The notes under the pieces: generated by a model
Told to the model about the DNA's origin: nothing
Database searches by the model: none
The model's input: only the letters and a program-made list of their open reading frames with translations
Assembly (NCBI GenBank): GCA_041166025.1
Contig: JBEAMJ010000007.1
Coordinates: forward strand, 1 to 64,000
Reading direction: 5' to 3'
From: UBA7672 sp041166025
GTDB lineage: Bacteria; Pseudomonadota; Alphaproteobacteria; Caulobacterales; Hyphomonadaceae
Length of the DNA stretch: 64,000 nt
Program-made: the position numbers and the translations under genes
In this document: positions 9,614-19,386 of the stretch, one piece after another
Layout: every line of letters starts with the position of its first letter
Position numbering within the stretch: position 1 is the stretch's first letter

Positions 9614-9853
9614 GTTCTGTTCAACCTCCAGGGCGATTCCGGCCGGACCGGCATACTAGGGGCCTTCAGGCCGCCCCGGTATCAAAAAGGCGTGGCAGGC
9701 GAGATTATGGCAGGGCGGCCTCCCGCACCCCGCCAGCCGCCTTTCCCTCCTAAACATTGGCATTAGTTGCATTTGCCAGACCAACCCCCTAGGTCGGGAC
9801 CGCGCGCCGCACCGGGCCCGCAAGGACCCGTCCAGGACGCTTCCAAGATTTCG

Positions 9854-10669
9854 ATGACGCAAACCGCCGACAAATCCGCGGAAAAGCCCGCCCGGTCGCC
9901 CAATGCCCCGACCGACGAAACCGTCCTGTCGGTAAAGCACTATACTGATCGGATGTTCGCTTTCCGCATATCCCGCCCCGGCGCCTTCCGCTTCCGGTCC
10001 GGCGAGTTCGTGATGATCGGTCTTGAAGGCGCAAACGGAAAGCCTCTGCTGCGCGCTTACTCCATCGCCAGCCCGAGCTGGGATGAGGAGCTGGAATTCT
10101 TCTCCATCAAGGTTCCCGACGGACCGCTCACCTCGAAGCTGCAGCTGATCAAGCCGGGCGACACCGTCCTGCTCGGCCGCAAATCGACCGGCACGCTCGT
10201 GCATGACGCACTGACGCCGGGAAAGCGCCTTTACCTCTTTTCGACCGGAACCGGCATCGCGCCTTTCGCCTCGATCATCCGCGACCCGGACACATACGAA
10301 CGCTTCGAACAGGTGATCCTCACCCATACCTGCCGCGAAGTCGGCGAACTGAAGTATGGCCAGGAGCTGGTGGCCGCCCTGCCGGACGATCCGCTTGTCG
10401 GCGAGCATGCCCATCGCCTCGTGCACTACACGACGGTCACACGCGAGCCCTGGCACAACCAGAAGCGCATCACGACCTGCATGGAGGACGGCCAACTCTA
10501 TGCGGACCTTGGCGTGCCGCCGCTCAATCCCGAAACAGATCGCGTGATGGTGTGCGGATCGATGGACATGATCAACGACATCAAGGCCCTCACGGAGAGA
10601 GCCGGCCTCACCGAAGGCTCGAACGCTCACCCGGCCGAGTTCGTGATCGAGAAGGCGTTCGTGGGTTAG
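9854..10669 (+). CDS. fpr: Ferredoxin--NADP+ reductase
   Basis: A 271-residue cytosolic flavoenzyme that passes electrons between NADPH and ferredoxin or flavodoxin. It has an FAD-binding barrel (RSGEFVMIGL and LRAYSIASPSWDEELEFFSI, about 50-95) and an NADP-binding half with STGTGIAPFASIIRDP (about 130-145) and CGSMDMINDIKAL near 235. It ends FVIEKAFVG; the terminal aromatic-to-glycine extension resembles bacterial subclass I/Rhodobacter-type Fpr. The ATG at 9854 gives the family's usual length (about 270); in-frame sequence upstream opens only with TTG. The last 4 bases overlap the convergent monooxygenase gene. Confidence 0.9.
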   Translation: MTQTADKSAEKPARSPNAPTDETVLSVKHYTDRMFAFRISRPGAFRFRSGEFVMIGLEGANGKPLLRAYSIASPSWDEELEFFSIKVPDGPLTSKLQLIKPGDTVLLGRKSTGTLVHDALTPGKRLYLFSTGTGIAPFASIIRDPDTYERFEQVILTHTCREVGELKYGQELVAALPDDPLVGEHAHRLVHYTTVTREPWHNQKRITTCMEDGQLYADLGVPPLNPETDRVMVCGSMDMINDIKALTERAGLTEGSNAHPAEFVIEKAFVG

Positions 10670-12174
10670 GCCTCCACCTTCGCCCCGCCATAGACGAACT
10701 CATCCCCGTCCAGGTTGATCTTCGGGAACTCGTCCTTCTCACTCCAGTAATCCTGCGTGTGCTGCCAGTCGCGCATCTCACCGCGTTTCGGCAAAAGGTG
10801 CATGCCGCGCATCAGATAACCAGGATTGAAGTCCTCCGGATCGATCCAGCTCAGGAGCTTCATGTCCTTCAGGCGCGGCGGGATGGCGACCTCGACGCGC
10901 GATGCGCCTTTGGCTTTCATGTGCGCCAGCAGCCGGCAGACGAAATCGGCCACCATGTCGGCACGCAGCGTCCAGCTGGCGCGGAAATAGCCAAACACCC
11001 ACACCATGTTGGGCACGCCCGTGAACATCATGCCGCGATAGGTGACCGTGTCGCTGAGCGCGACCGGCTTGCCATCGACAATGATCTCGATGCCCCCCTG
11101 CGGGCTCAGCTCGAAGCCTGTGGCGGTCACGATGATGTCGGCCTCAAGCTCGCTGCCGGACTTCAGCATGATGCCTTTCGCGGTGAACCGATCGATCTCG
11201 TCGGTCACGACTGACGCCTTGCCGGATGCAATCCCCCGGAACAAGTCGCCATCCGGGATAAAGGCGATGCGCTGGCGCCAGGGGCGATAGCTCGGCGTGA
11301 AGTGCGTGGCGATGTCGTAGTCCTCGCCGAGGAACAGCTTCACCGCCGCCAGCAGCTCCGCCTTCACGGTCTCTGGCTCCTCGCGCGCACGTCGGGTGAA
11401 ATCGTCCTGGTTCTTGAGAATCTGCCGGCGCGTGATCTCGTGGATCCAGTGCTCGTCCACCTGAAGCGCGCGCAGCTGCTCGGCGATCTCGATGGCGTTG
11501 CGTCCGGGGATGAACCAGGTCGGCGACCGCTGCAGCATCACGACATGGGCGACGTCCTTCGCCACGGCCGGCACCAGGGTCGCGGCGGTCGCGCCCGAAC
11601 CAATCACGATCATCCGCTGGCCTGCATAGTCGAGATCATCGGGCCAGGTCTGCGGATGTACGATGCGACCCTTGAAGTCCGACATGCCCTGCCACTCGGG
11701 CGTGTAACCCTTGTCATGACGATAGTAGCCCTGGCACATCCACAGGAAGCCGCAGGTGAAGCTTGCAACCTCGCCACTCGCTGTCTTCACGGCCTCGACA
11801 AGCCAGCGGTTGCCCGACCACTCAGCCCGCGTAATGGTGTGGCCGTATCGGATGTGCTTGCCGAGGTCGTTCTCCGCGATCACCTCGCCCATGTACTTCA
11901 GAATCTCGTCCGCCGAGGCGATGGGCGGTCCCACCCACGGCTTGAAGCGGTAGCCGAAGGTGTGCAGGTCGCTGTCCGAGCGGATGCCGGGATAGCGGTG
12001 CGTCACCCACGTGCCGCCGAACGTCTCCTTCGCCTCCAGGGCCAGGAACGTGGTTCCCGGCAGCTGGGTCTTGAGGTGATAGGCTGCGCCCACGCCCGAT
12101 ATGCCGGCGCCGACGATCAGCACGTCGACATGGTGCGGCTTGCTCGTGGCCTTGGGGCGTTTGGCGGGCATCAT
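10666..12174 (-). CDS. Flavin-containing (Baeyer-Villiger-type) monooxygenase
   Basis: A 502-residue FAD/NADPH monooxygenase. It has an N-terminal Rossmann motif, VLIVGAGISGVGAAYHL (from residue 18), then GGTW with TRYPG-like HRYPGIRSDS. The exact Baeyer-Villiger fingerprint FxGxxxHxxxWP follows, as FKGRIVHPQTWP, near residue 165. A second nucleotide motif, VIGSGATAATLVPA, binds NADPH. Such enzymes insert oxygen into ketones or oxygenate N/S compounds; this branch is close to those acting on aliphatic ketones or large hydrophobic substrates, but the substrate is unknown. Start at 12174 (ATGATG), with AGGATC upstream, is preferred over a longer unscreened frame. It is divergent from acs. Confidence 0.85.
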   Translation of the reverse strand: MMPAKRPKATSKPHHVDVLIVGAGISGVGAAYHLKTQLPGTTFLALEAKETFGGTWVTHRYPGIRSDSDLHTFGYRFKPWVGPPIASADEILKYMGEVIAENDLGKHIRYGHTITRAEWSGNRWLVEAVKTASGEVASFTCGFLWMCQGYYRHDKGYTPEWQGMSDFKGRIVHPQTWPDDLDYAGQRMIVIGSGATAATLVPAVAKDVAHVVMLQRSPTWFIPGRNAIEIAEQLRALQVDEHWIHEITRRQILKNQDDFTRRAREEPETVKAELLAAVKLFLGEDYDIATHFTPSYRPWRQRIAFIPDGDLFRGIASGKASVVTDEIDRFTAKGIMLKSGSELEADIIVTATGFELSPQGGIEIIVDGKPVALSDTVTYRGMMFTGVPNMVWVFGYFRASWTLRADMVADFVCRLLAHMKAKGASRVEVAIPPRLKDMKLLSWIDPEDFNPGYLMRGMHLLPKRGEMRDWQHTQDYWSEKDEFPKINLDGDEFVYGGAKVEA

Positions 12175-12349
12175 GGGCGATCCTGCGATCAATCTGCCTG
12201 AAATGACACCACAATCTTGCGCGGGGCTCGCCGCGGCACAATGCCGTGCGGGCGCTCCAGGATGCGCCTTCACCCCCGCAGGAAAATGGGCGATCTAATC
12301 GGTATGGCGCGTCAGAACGCCAAGCCCACCGCAAAGGGAGTCTGCCCCA

Positions 12350-14317
12350 ATGTCCGAATCCGCCGTCTATCCCGTGCCGCCCGCATTTGCGGCCAAGGCC
12401 CATGTGAATGCGGACACGTATGCGGCGATGTATGCCGCCTCGATCCGGGACCCGGAGGCTTTCTGGCGCGAACACGGCAGGCGGCTCCACTGGATGCAGC
12501 CCTACACGAAGGTCAAGAACGTCAACTGGGATATCTCGAAGACGAACGACCCGAAGGACCTCTACGTGAAATGGTTCGAGGACGGCACGCTCAACGTCTC
12601 GGCCAACTGCATCGACCGCCACCTGCCCCACAAGGCCAACGACACCGCCTTCATCTTCGAGGGCGATGATCCGTCGGTTTCGAAGAACATCACATACGCC
12701 GAGCTACATGCCGAGGTCTGCCGCTTCGCCAACGTGCTGAAGAGCCAGGGTGTGAAGAAGGGGGACCGTGTCACCATCTACATGCCGATGATCCCCGAGG
12801 CGGCCTACGCCATGCTCGCCTGCACCCGAATCGGCGCCATCCACTCCGTTGTCTTTGGCGGCTTCTCTCCCGACTCGCTCGCCGGCCGGATCGAGGACTG
12901 CAGCTCGACCTGCATTGTTACAGCGGACGAAGGCGTGCGCGGCGGCAAGCCGATCCCGCTCAAGGCCAATGTCGACGCGGCCATCGAGCGCCTGGGTCAA
13001 CGCTCAACAGTCAACTCGGTGATCGTCGTCAAACGAACCGGCGGCGACATCACGCTGAAGCCCGGGCGCGATGAATACTACTCCGTGCTGGCCAAACAGG
13101 TCTCCGATAGTTGCGCGCCTGAGGAGATGAGCGCCGAGGATCCGCTCTTCATCCTCTACACGTCAGGTTCGACCGGAAAGCCCAAGGGCGTGCTCCACAC
13201 CACTGGCGGCTACCTCGTCTGGGCCTCGATGACCCACGAGATCGTCTTCGACTACAAGCCAGGCGATGTCTTCTGGTGCACCGCCGACGTGGGCTGGGTC
13301 ACCGGGCATTCCTACGTCGTCTACGGCCCCCTTGCGAACGGCGCGACCAGCGTGATGTTCGAGGGCATTCCCACCTGGCCCGACGCCTCGCGCTTCTGGA
13401 AGACGATCGACAAGCACCAGGTGACGATCTTCTACACCGCCCCCACGGCCCTGCGCGCGCTGATGGGCGCCGGCGACCAGTTCGTCACCGGAACGTCCCG
13501 CAAATCGCTGCGCCTGATGGGCTCGGTCGGCGAGCCGATCAACCCCGAAGCGTGGGAGTGGTACTACCGCACCGTCGGCGAGATGCGCTGCCCCATCGTC
13601 GACACCTGGTGGCAGACCGAAACCGGCGCCACGCTGATGACACCCCTCCCCGGCGCGCATGCCTTGAAGCCCGGCTCGGCCGCCAAGCCCTTCTTCTCGA
13701 TCCGCCCGCAGCTCGTTGACGACAAGGGCGCCGTGCTTGAAGGCGCAACCTCCGGCAATCTCTGCATCCTCGATTCATGGCCGGGCCAGATGCGCACCGT
13801 CTATGGCGACCACGCGCGCTTCGTGGACACGTATTTCCGTACCTATCCCGGCAAGTATTTCACCGGCGATGGCTGCCGCCGCGACGCCGACGGCTATTAC
13901 TGGATCACAGGCCGCGTTGACGACGTGATCAATGTCTCGGGCCATCGTCTCGGCACGGCGGAAGTCGAGAGCGCGCTCGTTGCGCATCCGAAAGTGGCCG
14001 AATCCGCCGTGGTCGGCTACCCGCACGCCATCAAGGGCCAGGGCATCTATGCCTATGTTTCGCTGATGGCAGGGGAAACGCCGAGCGAAGACCTCCGCAA
14101 GGAACTGGTCAGCTGGGTGCGCAAGGAGATCGGCCCCATCGCCTCGCCTGATCTTATTCAGTTCGCCCCCGGCCTGCCGAAGACCCGCTCGGGAAAAATC
14201 ATGCGGCGCATCCTGCGAAAGATCGCCGAGAACGATTTTTCCAATCTCGGCGACACCTCAACCCTGGCCGACCCGGCCGTGGTCGACGACCTCGTTAGGA
14301 ACCGCGCAAACAAATAG
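12350..14317 (+). CDS. acs: Acetyl-CoA synthetase
   Basis: A 655-residue AMP-forming acetate--CoA ligase, which activates acetate for the TCA/glyoxylate cycles. It has the ACS N-terminal domain and the P-loop LFILYTSGSTGKPKGVLHTT (about residue 264). Next come DTWWQTETGA near 418 and the hinge and CoA motifs (YFTGDGCRRDADGYYWITGR). The C-terminal PKTRSGKIMRRILRKIA near 608 contains the lysine that Pat-type acetyltransferases modify to inactivate the enzyme. Length equals E. coli Acs (652). It follows a 175-base divergent promoter region. The cold-shock/DUF1294 gene starts 14 bases after the stop and may be cotranscribed. Confidence 0.95.
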   Translation: MSESAVYPVPPAFAAKAHVNADTYAAMYAASIRDPEAFWREHGRRLHWMQPYTKVKNVNWDISKTNDPKDLYVKWFEDGTLNVSANCIDRHLPHKANDTAFIFEGDDPSVSKNITYAELHAEVCRFANVLKSQGVKKGDRVTIYMPMIPEAAYAMLACTRIGAIHSVVFGGFSPDSLAGRIEDCSSTCIVTADEGVRGGKPIPLKANVDAAIERLGQRSTVNSVIVVKRTGGDITLKPGRDEYYSVLAKQVSDSCAPEEMSAEDPLFILYTSGSTGKPKGVLHTTGGYLVWASMTHEIVFDYKPGDVFWCTADVGWVTGHSYVVYGPLANGATSVMFEGIPTWPDASRFWKTIDKHQVTIFYTAPTALRALMGAGDQFVTGTSRKSLRLMGSVGEPINPEAWEWYYRTVGEMRCPIVDTWWQTETGATLMTPLPGAHALKPGSAAKPFFSIRPQLVDDKGAVLEGATSGNLCILDSWPGQMRTVYGDHARFVDTYFRTYPGKYFTGDGCRRDADGYYWITGRVDDVINVSGHRLGTAEVESALVAHPKVAESAVVGYPHAIKGQGIYAYVSLMAGETPSEDLRKELVSWVRKEIGPIASPDLIQFAPGLPKTRSGKIMRRILRKIAENDFSNLGDTSTLADPAVVDDLVRNRANK

Positions 14318-14331
14318 GGTTACTCCCAAGC

Positions 14332-15024
14332 GTGGCCCGCGAAAAAGGCATACTTGAAGACTGGCACGACCAGCGCGGCTTCGGCTTCATCCGCCGTCCC
14401 GGCGGCGACAAGATCTACGTGCACATGAAGTCGATTGGCAAAAGCACCGAACGTCCGAAGGCTGGCGACATTTTATCCTACCAGGTCGGAACCGGCGCCA
14501 ACGGCCGCACCGCGGCCGTCGACGTCACGATCATCCGGCCGCTGCAGTCGACGACCGCCGGCATAGCGCCCGGCAAAGGCTCAAAACGCATTGCCGCCCA
14601 GTCCGTGGGCCGCGAACCGACTGCCGGCATGCGACACATTTCGATGCGCACTGCTGCTGCCGCCACCATCATCGTCCTGCTCGGAAACAATATCGTGCTG
14701 GGGCGTTTTCCTGTCTGGGTCGGCCTGCTCTACCTTATCGGAACGGTCGCCGCCTTCATGTTCTACCAGGCCGACAAGCGCGCCGCCGAAAGGCGGGCTT
14801 GGCGCGCGCCTGAACGGCGACTGCATCTTGCCGACCTCACCTTCGGCATCGTCGGCGGGCTCCTTGCCCAGCACGTCCTGAGGCACAAGACCCACAAGCC
14901 CGGCTTCGTCATGGTCACCGCGCTGATCACCGCGCTGCACGTTCTCACGCTCGGCCTCATCATGTTTGGCGTCTACGCACCAGGCACAGTCGGCGACTTC
15001 TTCCGCCGCACGTTTGCCGGTTGA
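14332..15024 (+). CDS. Cold-shock-like domain fused to DUF1294 membrane protein
   Basis: A 230-residue protein with a GTG start. Residues 4-70 form a cold-shock/S1-like OB fold with an RNP1-type motif (QRGFGFIRRPGG). The C-terminal half has DUF1294 features: a hydrophobic segment (about 105-145), then KRAAERRAWRAPERRLHLAD and GGLLAQHVLRHKTHKPGF. This two-domain architecture is well known in proteobacteria, but its function is not. It presumably combines nucleic-acid binding on the cytoplasmic side with a small 3-4 helix membrane domain. It lies 14 bases downstream of acs on the same strand. It converges with the histidine kinase, whose stop is at 15059. Confidence 0.8.
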   Translation: MAREKGILEDWHDQRGFGFIRRPGGDKIYVHMKSIGKSTERPKAGDILSYQVGTGANGRTAAVDVTIIRPLQSTTAGIAPGKGSKRIAAQSVGREPTAGMRHISMRTAAAATIIVLLGNNIVLGRFPVWVGLLYLIGTVAAFMFYQADKRAAERRAWRAPERRLHLADLTFGIVGGLLAQHVLRHKTHKPGFVMVTALITALHVLTLGLIMFGVYAPGTVGDFFRRTFAG

Positions 15025-15058
15025 GAGGATCACGGATCTGCGTGGCGCCTGGTCCGCC

Positions 15059-17848
15059 CTACACCGCGATATCAAATGCATCGAGATCGAATTCGCCGTC
15101 GTCGACAGCTCCGATCCCGTACTGGGGCCGCGAACGCCGCGCGTGACGAGCGATCGCCTCGAACAGGATCTCGCGCACGATCGGCTTGGCGACATGATCG
15201 TCGGCCCCGGCTTCACGCGCCTCAATGACATGCTCGTCGGTGGCATTGGCAGACACGGCGAGCATCGGCGTCGGCGTGCGGCCGTTCTCAATCTCCCAGG
15301 CGCGTATGGCGCGCATCGCGGCCAGACCGCCCATGATCGGCATCTGCAGGTCCATCAGCACAAGATCGAACCGCATTGCGGCAAACTTCTCGACGGCCTC
15401 CTTGCCGTTCTCAGCAAACGTGATCTGCAGCCCGCTCTGCGCCAGCAACAACTCGACAACCCTGCGGTTCATCGGATTGTCCTCGGCGACCAGCAGCCTG
15501 AGATTGTCGAGATTGGTCTCGGCGTCGAAATCCTCGACCTCCACCGCCGTAATGGCGCCCAGCGCAGCGATGCGGTCCCGCGCGATCGGTGCGGTTACCT
15601 CGAAAGTCGCACCCTCGCCCTCTTTCGAATGCGCAATCACCGTGCCGTTCATCAATTCGACGAGGCGCTTCACGATGGAGAGCCCGAGACCAAGCCCGCC
15701 ATACCTGCGCGATGTCGAGATATCGGCCTGCTGGAACCGCTCGAAAATCCGCTCCGCAAGTTCCGGCGCAAATCCGACGCCGCTGTCTGCCACCACGAGG
15801 CGCAGCTGAGTCTTGCCGTCGGGTAGGTCTTCGACATGCGCCGACACGCTGATATGGCCTTCGTCGGTGAACTTCACAGCGTTGTTCAGCAGGTTGCCCA
15901 ACACCTGCCCGATCCGAATCGGATCGCCACGGAAGACGCCATCACAGCTCGCTGACACGAAGGTGTCGAAACGCAGGCCCTTCGCCTCGGCGCGGGTCCG
16001 CGCCGCCTCGCAGGTGTTGCGCAGGGTCTCCTCAAGCTCGAACGGCCGAATGTCGAACTGGATGTCGTCGCCCTCAAGACGCGAGAACTCCACCAGATCG
16101 TCCATCACGCGCAGCAGCGTGCGCCCCGATGTCGAGATCAGGCGCACCATCTCGCCCTGCCGCTCATCGAGCGTTGTGCGGGCCAGCACCTCCGACACCG
16201 CCAGAACGCCGTTGAGCGGCGTCCGGATCTCGTGGCTCATGTTGGAGAGGAAGTCCGACTTCGCGGCGGCGGCCACCAGCGCGCGCTGCTCGGCGTCCAT
16301 CGCCTTGAGTTCGATAAGCTTGCGCGCGGTGATGTCCTGAATGACGGCAAAGGCGCGCGCCGGGGATCCCTTGACTGTCTTGAGGATGCGGATCGAGGCG
16401 GCGTGCCAGATTTCCCGCCCGTCGCCGAACATGACGCGGTATTCCACCGTGTAGGGCGCGCCGCCGGCGAGGTGCGCCCGCCACCTGTTTGCGACGAGAT
16501 CGCGGTCGGCCGGATGGATGCAGGCATCGCCACCGGTCAGCGAGTCGAAGGTCGGTCTCTGCGGGAAGAAATGTTTCCAGTCGCCTTCGAGATAGGTTTC
16601 CCGCATCTCGAAATCGAGCTCCCAGATCATCATCTGGGTGATCGACATGCCGAAGGAGAGTCGCTCCTTCGAGGATTCGATCTCGTGCTGTGCGCGGACG
16701 AGCTTGGTGACGTCCTCGTGCGCCGAGATCATGCCGCCAACTTGCCCCGCGCCGTCATACCAAGGCGCCGATGCCCATTTAAGCCAGCGCTGGCGGCCGT
16801 TCGAGCCTATATAGGGATCGCGATCATGGCTCATCGATTCGCCACGCAGTACCTGCCGGTGCATCGCGCGCCACTTATCCGGCAGCCAGGTCAGAATGTC
16901 GTAGACATTGCGCCCGAGGACATCTGCTTCTGTCAGCCCCTGCTCGGCGATCCAGCTGGCGCTGGCCATCATCACGCGCATTTCCTTGTCGCACATGCAG
17001 ATCGGCATCGGCGCCGCCTGCACGAACCGGCGCACGGTAGAGTCCGCATTGAGCGCCGCTTGCAGCGCGGCATGGCCGTCAGTCTTGTCAACAATCACAC
17101 CGTGCATGGACTCGACTTGCCCGCGTGCATCGATCGACGGCGCACCGGCGATCCGCACCATCCGCGTCGTGCCGTCGGCGCGCCGGACCCGGAACGTATG
17201 CTTGATGGCGCGGCGCTTCTCATAGGCCTCACGCGCCGCAGCCACGGCGCCCGCCATGTCTTCCGGCAAGATCATCTCCGCCAGCCCATCGAGAACAAGC
17301 GCCGGCGCAGCTGGATCGAGCCCGAGTATCCGCGCCGTCCCTGGCGTGCACTGCAATTTGAGGTCGCGGCCTACGCGCCAGTGTCCGATGTCGCCGACCT
17401 GCTCCACGGCATCGCGCGAGGCCGCCGTCTCGACGCGCTCCCGTTCAAGCTGGTTCTGCTTGGTCACGTCGCGCCCGACGAAGGAGATGAAGCCAGCTGG
17501 GCCAAGCCACGCAAAATCAGCGTCGACAAGATGGGTGTCGCGCCCGATGCGGAAACGCACCTGCATCGTGCGTGTCGGCGTCTTCTCGCTCAGCGTCCGC
17601 AGCATCTCGCGAAGCGCCTCGCGCCGGTCGGGCTCGACATAGGAGAGGATCGAGGCGTCATGCGCCCCGCCCGCCGGACCCGTCAGGCGACGATAGGCGA
17701 TGTTCGCGCGGACGACCCTGCCCTCCTGGTCGATCAGGGCGAAAGCCTCGGTCGCGGCATTGAGAAAATGCTCGGTCGCGCTCGCAAAGCAGCGCTCAAT
17801 GACCTCCGGTGGAGAGGCCGGGCCTAAGGGAAGCGGCGCTGACGTCAT
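15059..17848 (-). CDS. Multi-PAS hybrid sensor histidine kinase with receiver domain
   Basis: A 929-residue hybrid kinase with no clear membrane segment, so it probably senses in the cytoplasm. About four PAS/PAC modules occupy residues 20-520. Then comes a HisKA domain with FLSNMSHEIRTPLNG (phospho-acceptor His near 537). The HATPase domain has N, G1 and G2 boxes (LLNNAVKFTDEG, DSGVGFAPEL, RRYGGLGLGLSIV). The C-terminal receiver has its phospho-acceptor Asp in LVLMDLQMPIMGG near 833. There is no Hpt domain, so phosphate must pass to a separate Hpt protein. A free-standing Hpt gene exists at 62661-63038, but partnership is only a guess. No response regulator is adjacent. Confidence 0.9.
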   Translation of the reverse strand: MTSAPLPLGPASPPEVIERCFASATEHFLNAATEAFALIDQEGRVVRANIAYRRLTGPAGGAHDASILSYVEPDRREALREMLRTLSEKTPTRTMQVRFRIGRDTHLVDADFAWLGPAGFISFVGRDVTKQNQLERERVETAASRDAVEQVGDIGHWRVGRDLKLQCTPGTARILGLDPAAPALVLDGLAEMILPEDMAGAVAAAREAYEKRRAIKHTFRVRRADGTTRMVRIAGAPSIDARGQVESMHGVIVDKTDGHAALQAALNADSTVRRFVQAAPMPICMCDKEMRVMMASASWIAEQGLTEADVLGRNVYDILTWLPDKWRAMHRQVLRGESMSHDRDPYIGSNGRQRWLKWASAPWYDGAGQVGGMISAHEDVTKLVRAQHEIESSKERLSFGMSITQMMIWELDFEMRETYLEGDWKHFFPQRPTFDSLTGGDACIHPADRDLVANRWRAHLAGGAPYTVEYRVMFGDGREIWHAASIRILKTVKGSPARAFAVIQDITARKLIELKAMDAEQRALVAAAAKSDFLSNMSHEIRTPLNGVLAVSEVLARTTLDERQGEMVRLISTSGRTLLRVMDDLVEFSRLEGDDIQFDIRPFELEETLRNTCEAARTRAEAKGLRFDTFVSASCDGVFRGDPIRIGQVLGNLLNNAVKFTDEGHISVSAHVEDLPDGKTQLRLVVADSGVGFAPELAERIFERFQQADISTSRRYGGLGLGLSIVKRLVELMNGTVIAHSKEGEGATFEVTAPIARDRIAALGAITAVEVEDFDAETNLDNLRLLVAEDNPMNRRVVELLLAQSGLQITFAENGKEAVEKFAAMRFDLVLMDLQMPIMGGLAAMRAIRAWEIENGRTPTPMLAVSANATDEHVIEAREAGADDHVAKPIVREILFEAIARHARRSRPQYGIGAVDDGEFDLDAFDIAV

Positions 17849-17966
17849 CTACGCGCTCGGTCTGCAAATCTTCGATCCCCCATCTCCGGGGTGAACTGTT
17901 AACAAACCCGTAGGTCATTGCGGTCCGGCGCCCAATTTCGGGTATGATATCAGGCCGAATGCTGCT

Positions 17967-19385
17967 TCATGCGTGCTTAACGTTGATCAAGTCCAGCGCC
18001 GTGCGGGCCATGTCCATACTCTGCATGTGTTTATAGAAAGGGGCCCAGTCGTCAGCTTCGGCAATTGCTGCCCACAGCGCTTCGACCTCTTCGATCAGCA
18101 GGCTCGCCGGCGCCGCACCTGCGAAGTATTCGTGAGCGAGGCGCTCCGGCCGCTCGGGACGATGGCTCATGAGCGCAGCACGGACAGGGTCGAACTCCCG
18201 CGCCTGGTAAAGCGCAGCTATCGGGCTTGCGCCGGCCCGCCCTTCGCTTGGCGCGCCACAGAACCAGTCGAAGAAAACCTGCGGCCAGGGCGCTCGCGTC
18301 GCCGCCATCCAGCCGAAAAGCGCCTTGAGGAGGTCGAGATCGGCGCTCTCGCCGGCCGGCTGCAGGCCCAGCATGGCGAGCATCCGGGTGCGGAACGCGG
18401 CGCGGTACTCTGGCTCGAACGTGGCAAGCGCCCCCTCGAGCGGGCCGGTCTCGCTCACCAGCGTCAGGCACTCGGCCAGTTGGGAGAGGTTCCACAGCGC
18501 CGCTGATGGCTGACGCCCGAAGGCATAGAGCCCCGTCTCGTCGAAGTAGGCCGCCGTGAAACTGGGATCCGAATACGGCAGGAAACGCCACGGCCCATAA
18601 TCGAAGCTCTCGCCCGTCACCACCATGTTGTCCGTGTTGAGCACGCCATGTACGAAGCCGGCGGCCATCCAGGACGCCGCCAGCTCCGCCGTCGCCCGTA
18701 CGACTGCGCGCAACAGACCGCTGGCGGAGGCCGCCATGTCGGCGCCGGCCGCCGCCGGATAGAAATGGCGAATGCAATAGTCGACCAGCTTGCCGATGCC
18801 ATCGGCATCGCCCTCATAGGCCAGCCGCTGGAACGTGCCAAACCGGACATGGCTGTGCGACAGGCGCACAAGAACTGAGGATCGTGTCGGCGACGGCTCG
18901 TCGTTGCGGTAGAGCTGCTCGCCTGTTTCGATGAGCGAGAACGCCTTCGACGTATAGACGCCCAGCGCCTCAAGCATCGACGCCGCCATGATCTCGCGGA
19001 CCCCGCCCTTCAGCGTCAGTCGCCCATCGCCGGTCCGCGAGAACGGCGTCTGGCCCGAGCCCTTTGTGCCGAGGTCGAGCAGCCGGCCGTGGTCATCGTG
19101 CAATTGCGCAAAGAGAAAGCCGCGCCCATCCCCGATCTGCGGATTGTAAACCTGGAACTGATGGCCGTGATAGGCCAGCGCCAGCGGCGTCTCCAGCGAA
19201 CCCTGCAACGGCGCGAATCTGCCGAAATGTGCAATCCACTCCGCATCGTTCAACCCGCCCAGCCCCACGCGCTCCGCCCAGCGCTGGTTGCGCCAGCGCA
19301 GCCTGCGCTGCGGAAAATCAGCCGGAGCGACTTCGCGGTAGAAGCGGCTGTCGAGATCGAGAATGGCGCGCGCGGGGCGATACAC
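17967..19385 (-). CDS. selO: Protein adenylyltransferase SelO (YdiU/UPF0061)
   Basis: A 472-residue pseudokinase-fold enzyme that transfers AMP from ATP to Ser/Thr/Tyr of target proteins; known targets link it to oxidative stress. Diagnostic stretches: AYHGHQFQVYNPQIGDGRG, LGTKGSGQTPFSRTGDGRLT, HGVLNTDNMVVTGESFDYGP (catalytic Asn and Asp). Length fits E. coli YdiU (478). The start is probably the GTG at 19385, one base after the TGA of the upstream lipoprotein gene, which implies translational coupling. Longer in-frame sequence would run deep into that gene. The pair lipoprotein-selO reads leftward. Confidence 0.9.
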   Translation of the reverse strand: MYRPARAILDLDSRFYREVAPADFPQRRLRWRNQRWAERVGLGGLNDAEWIAHFGRFAPLQGSLETPLALAYHGHQFQVYNPQIGDGRGFLFAQLHDDHGRLLDLGTKGSGQTPFSRTGDGRLTLKGGVREIMAASMLEALGVYTSKAFSLIETGEQLYRNDEPSPTRSSVLVRLSHSHVRFGTFQRLAYEGDADGIGKLVDYCIRHFYPAAAGADMAASASGLLRAVVRATAELAASWMAAGFVHGVLNTDNMVVTGESFDYGPWRFLPYSDPSFTAAYFDETGLYAFGRQPSAALWNLSQLAECLTLVSETGPLEGALATFEPEYRAAFRTRMLAMLGLQPAGESADLDLLKALFGWMAATRAPWPQVFFDWFCGAPSEGRAGASPIAALYQAREFDPVRAALMSHRPERPERLAHEYFAGAAPASLLIEEVEALWAAIAEADDWAPFYKHMQSMDMARTALDLINVKHA

Positions 19386-19386
19386 G

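Noticed and set aside
16232..17827. A 531-codon open frame on the plus strand opposite the hybrid kinase
   Set aside because: Antisense of a firmly identified kinase; no domain and no start signals.
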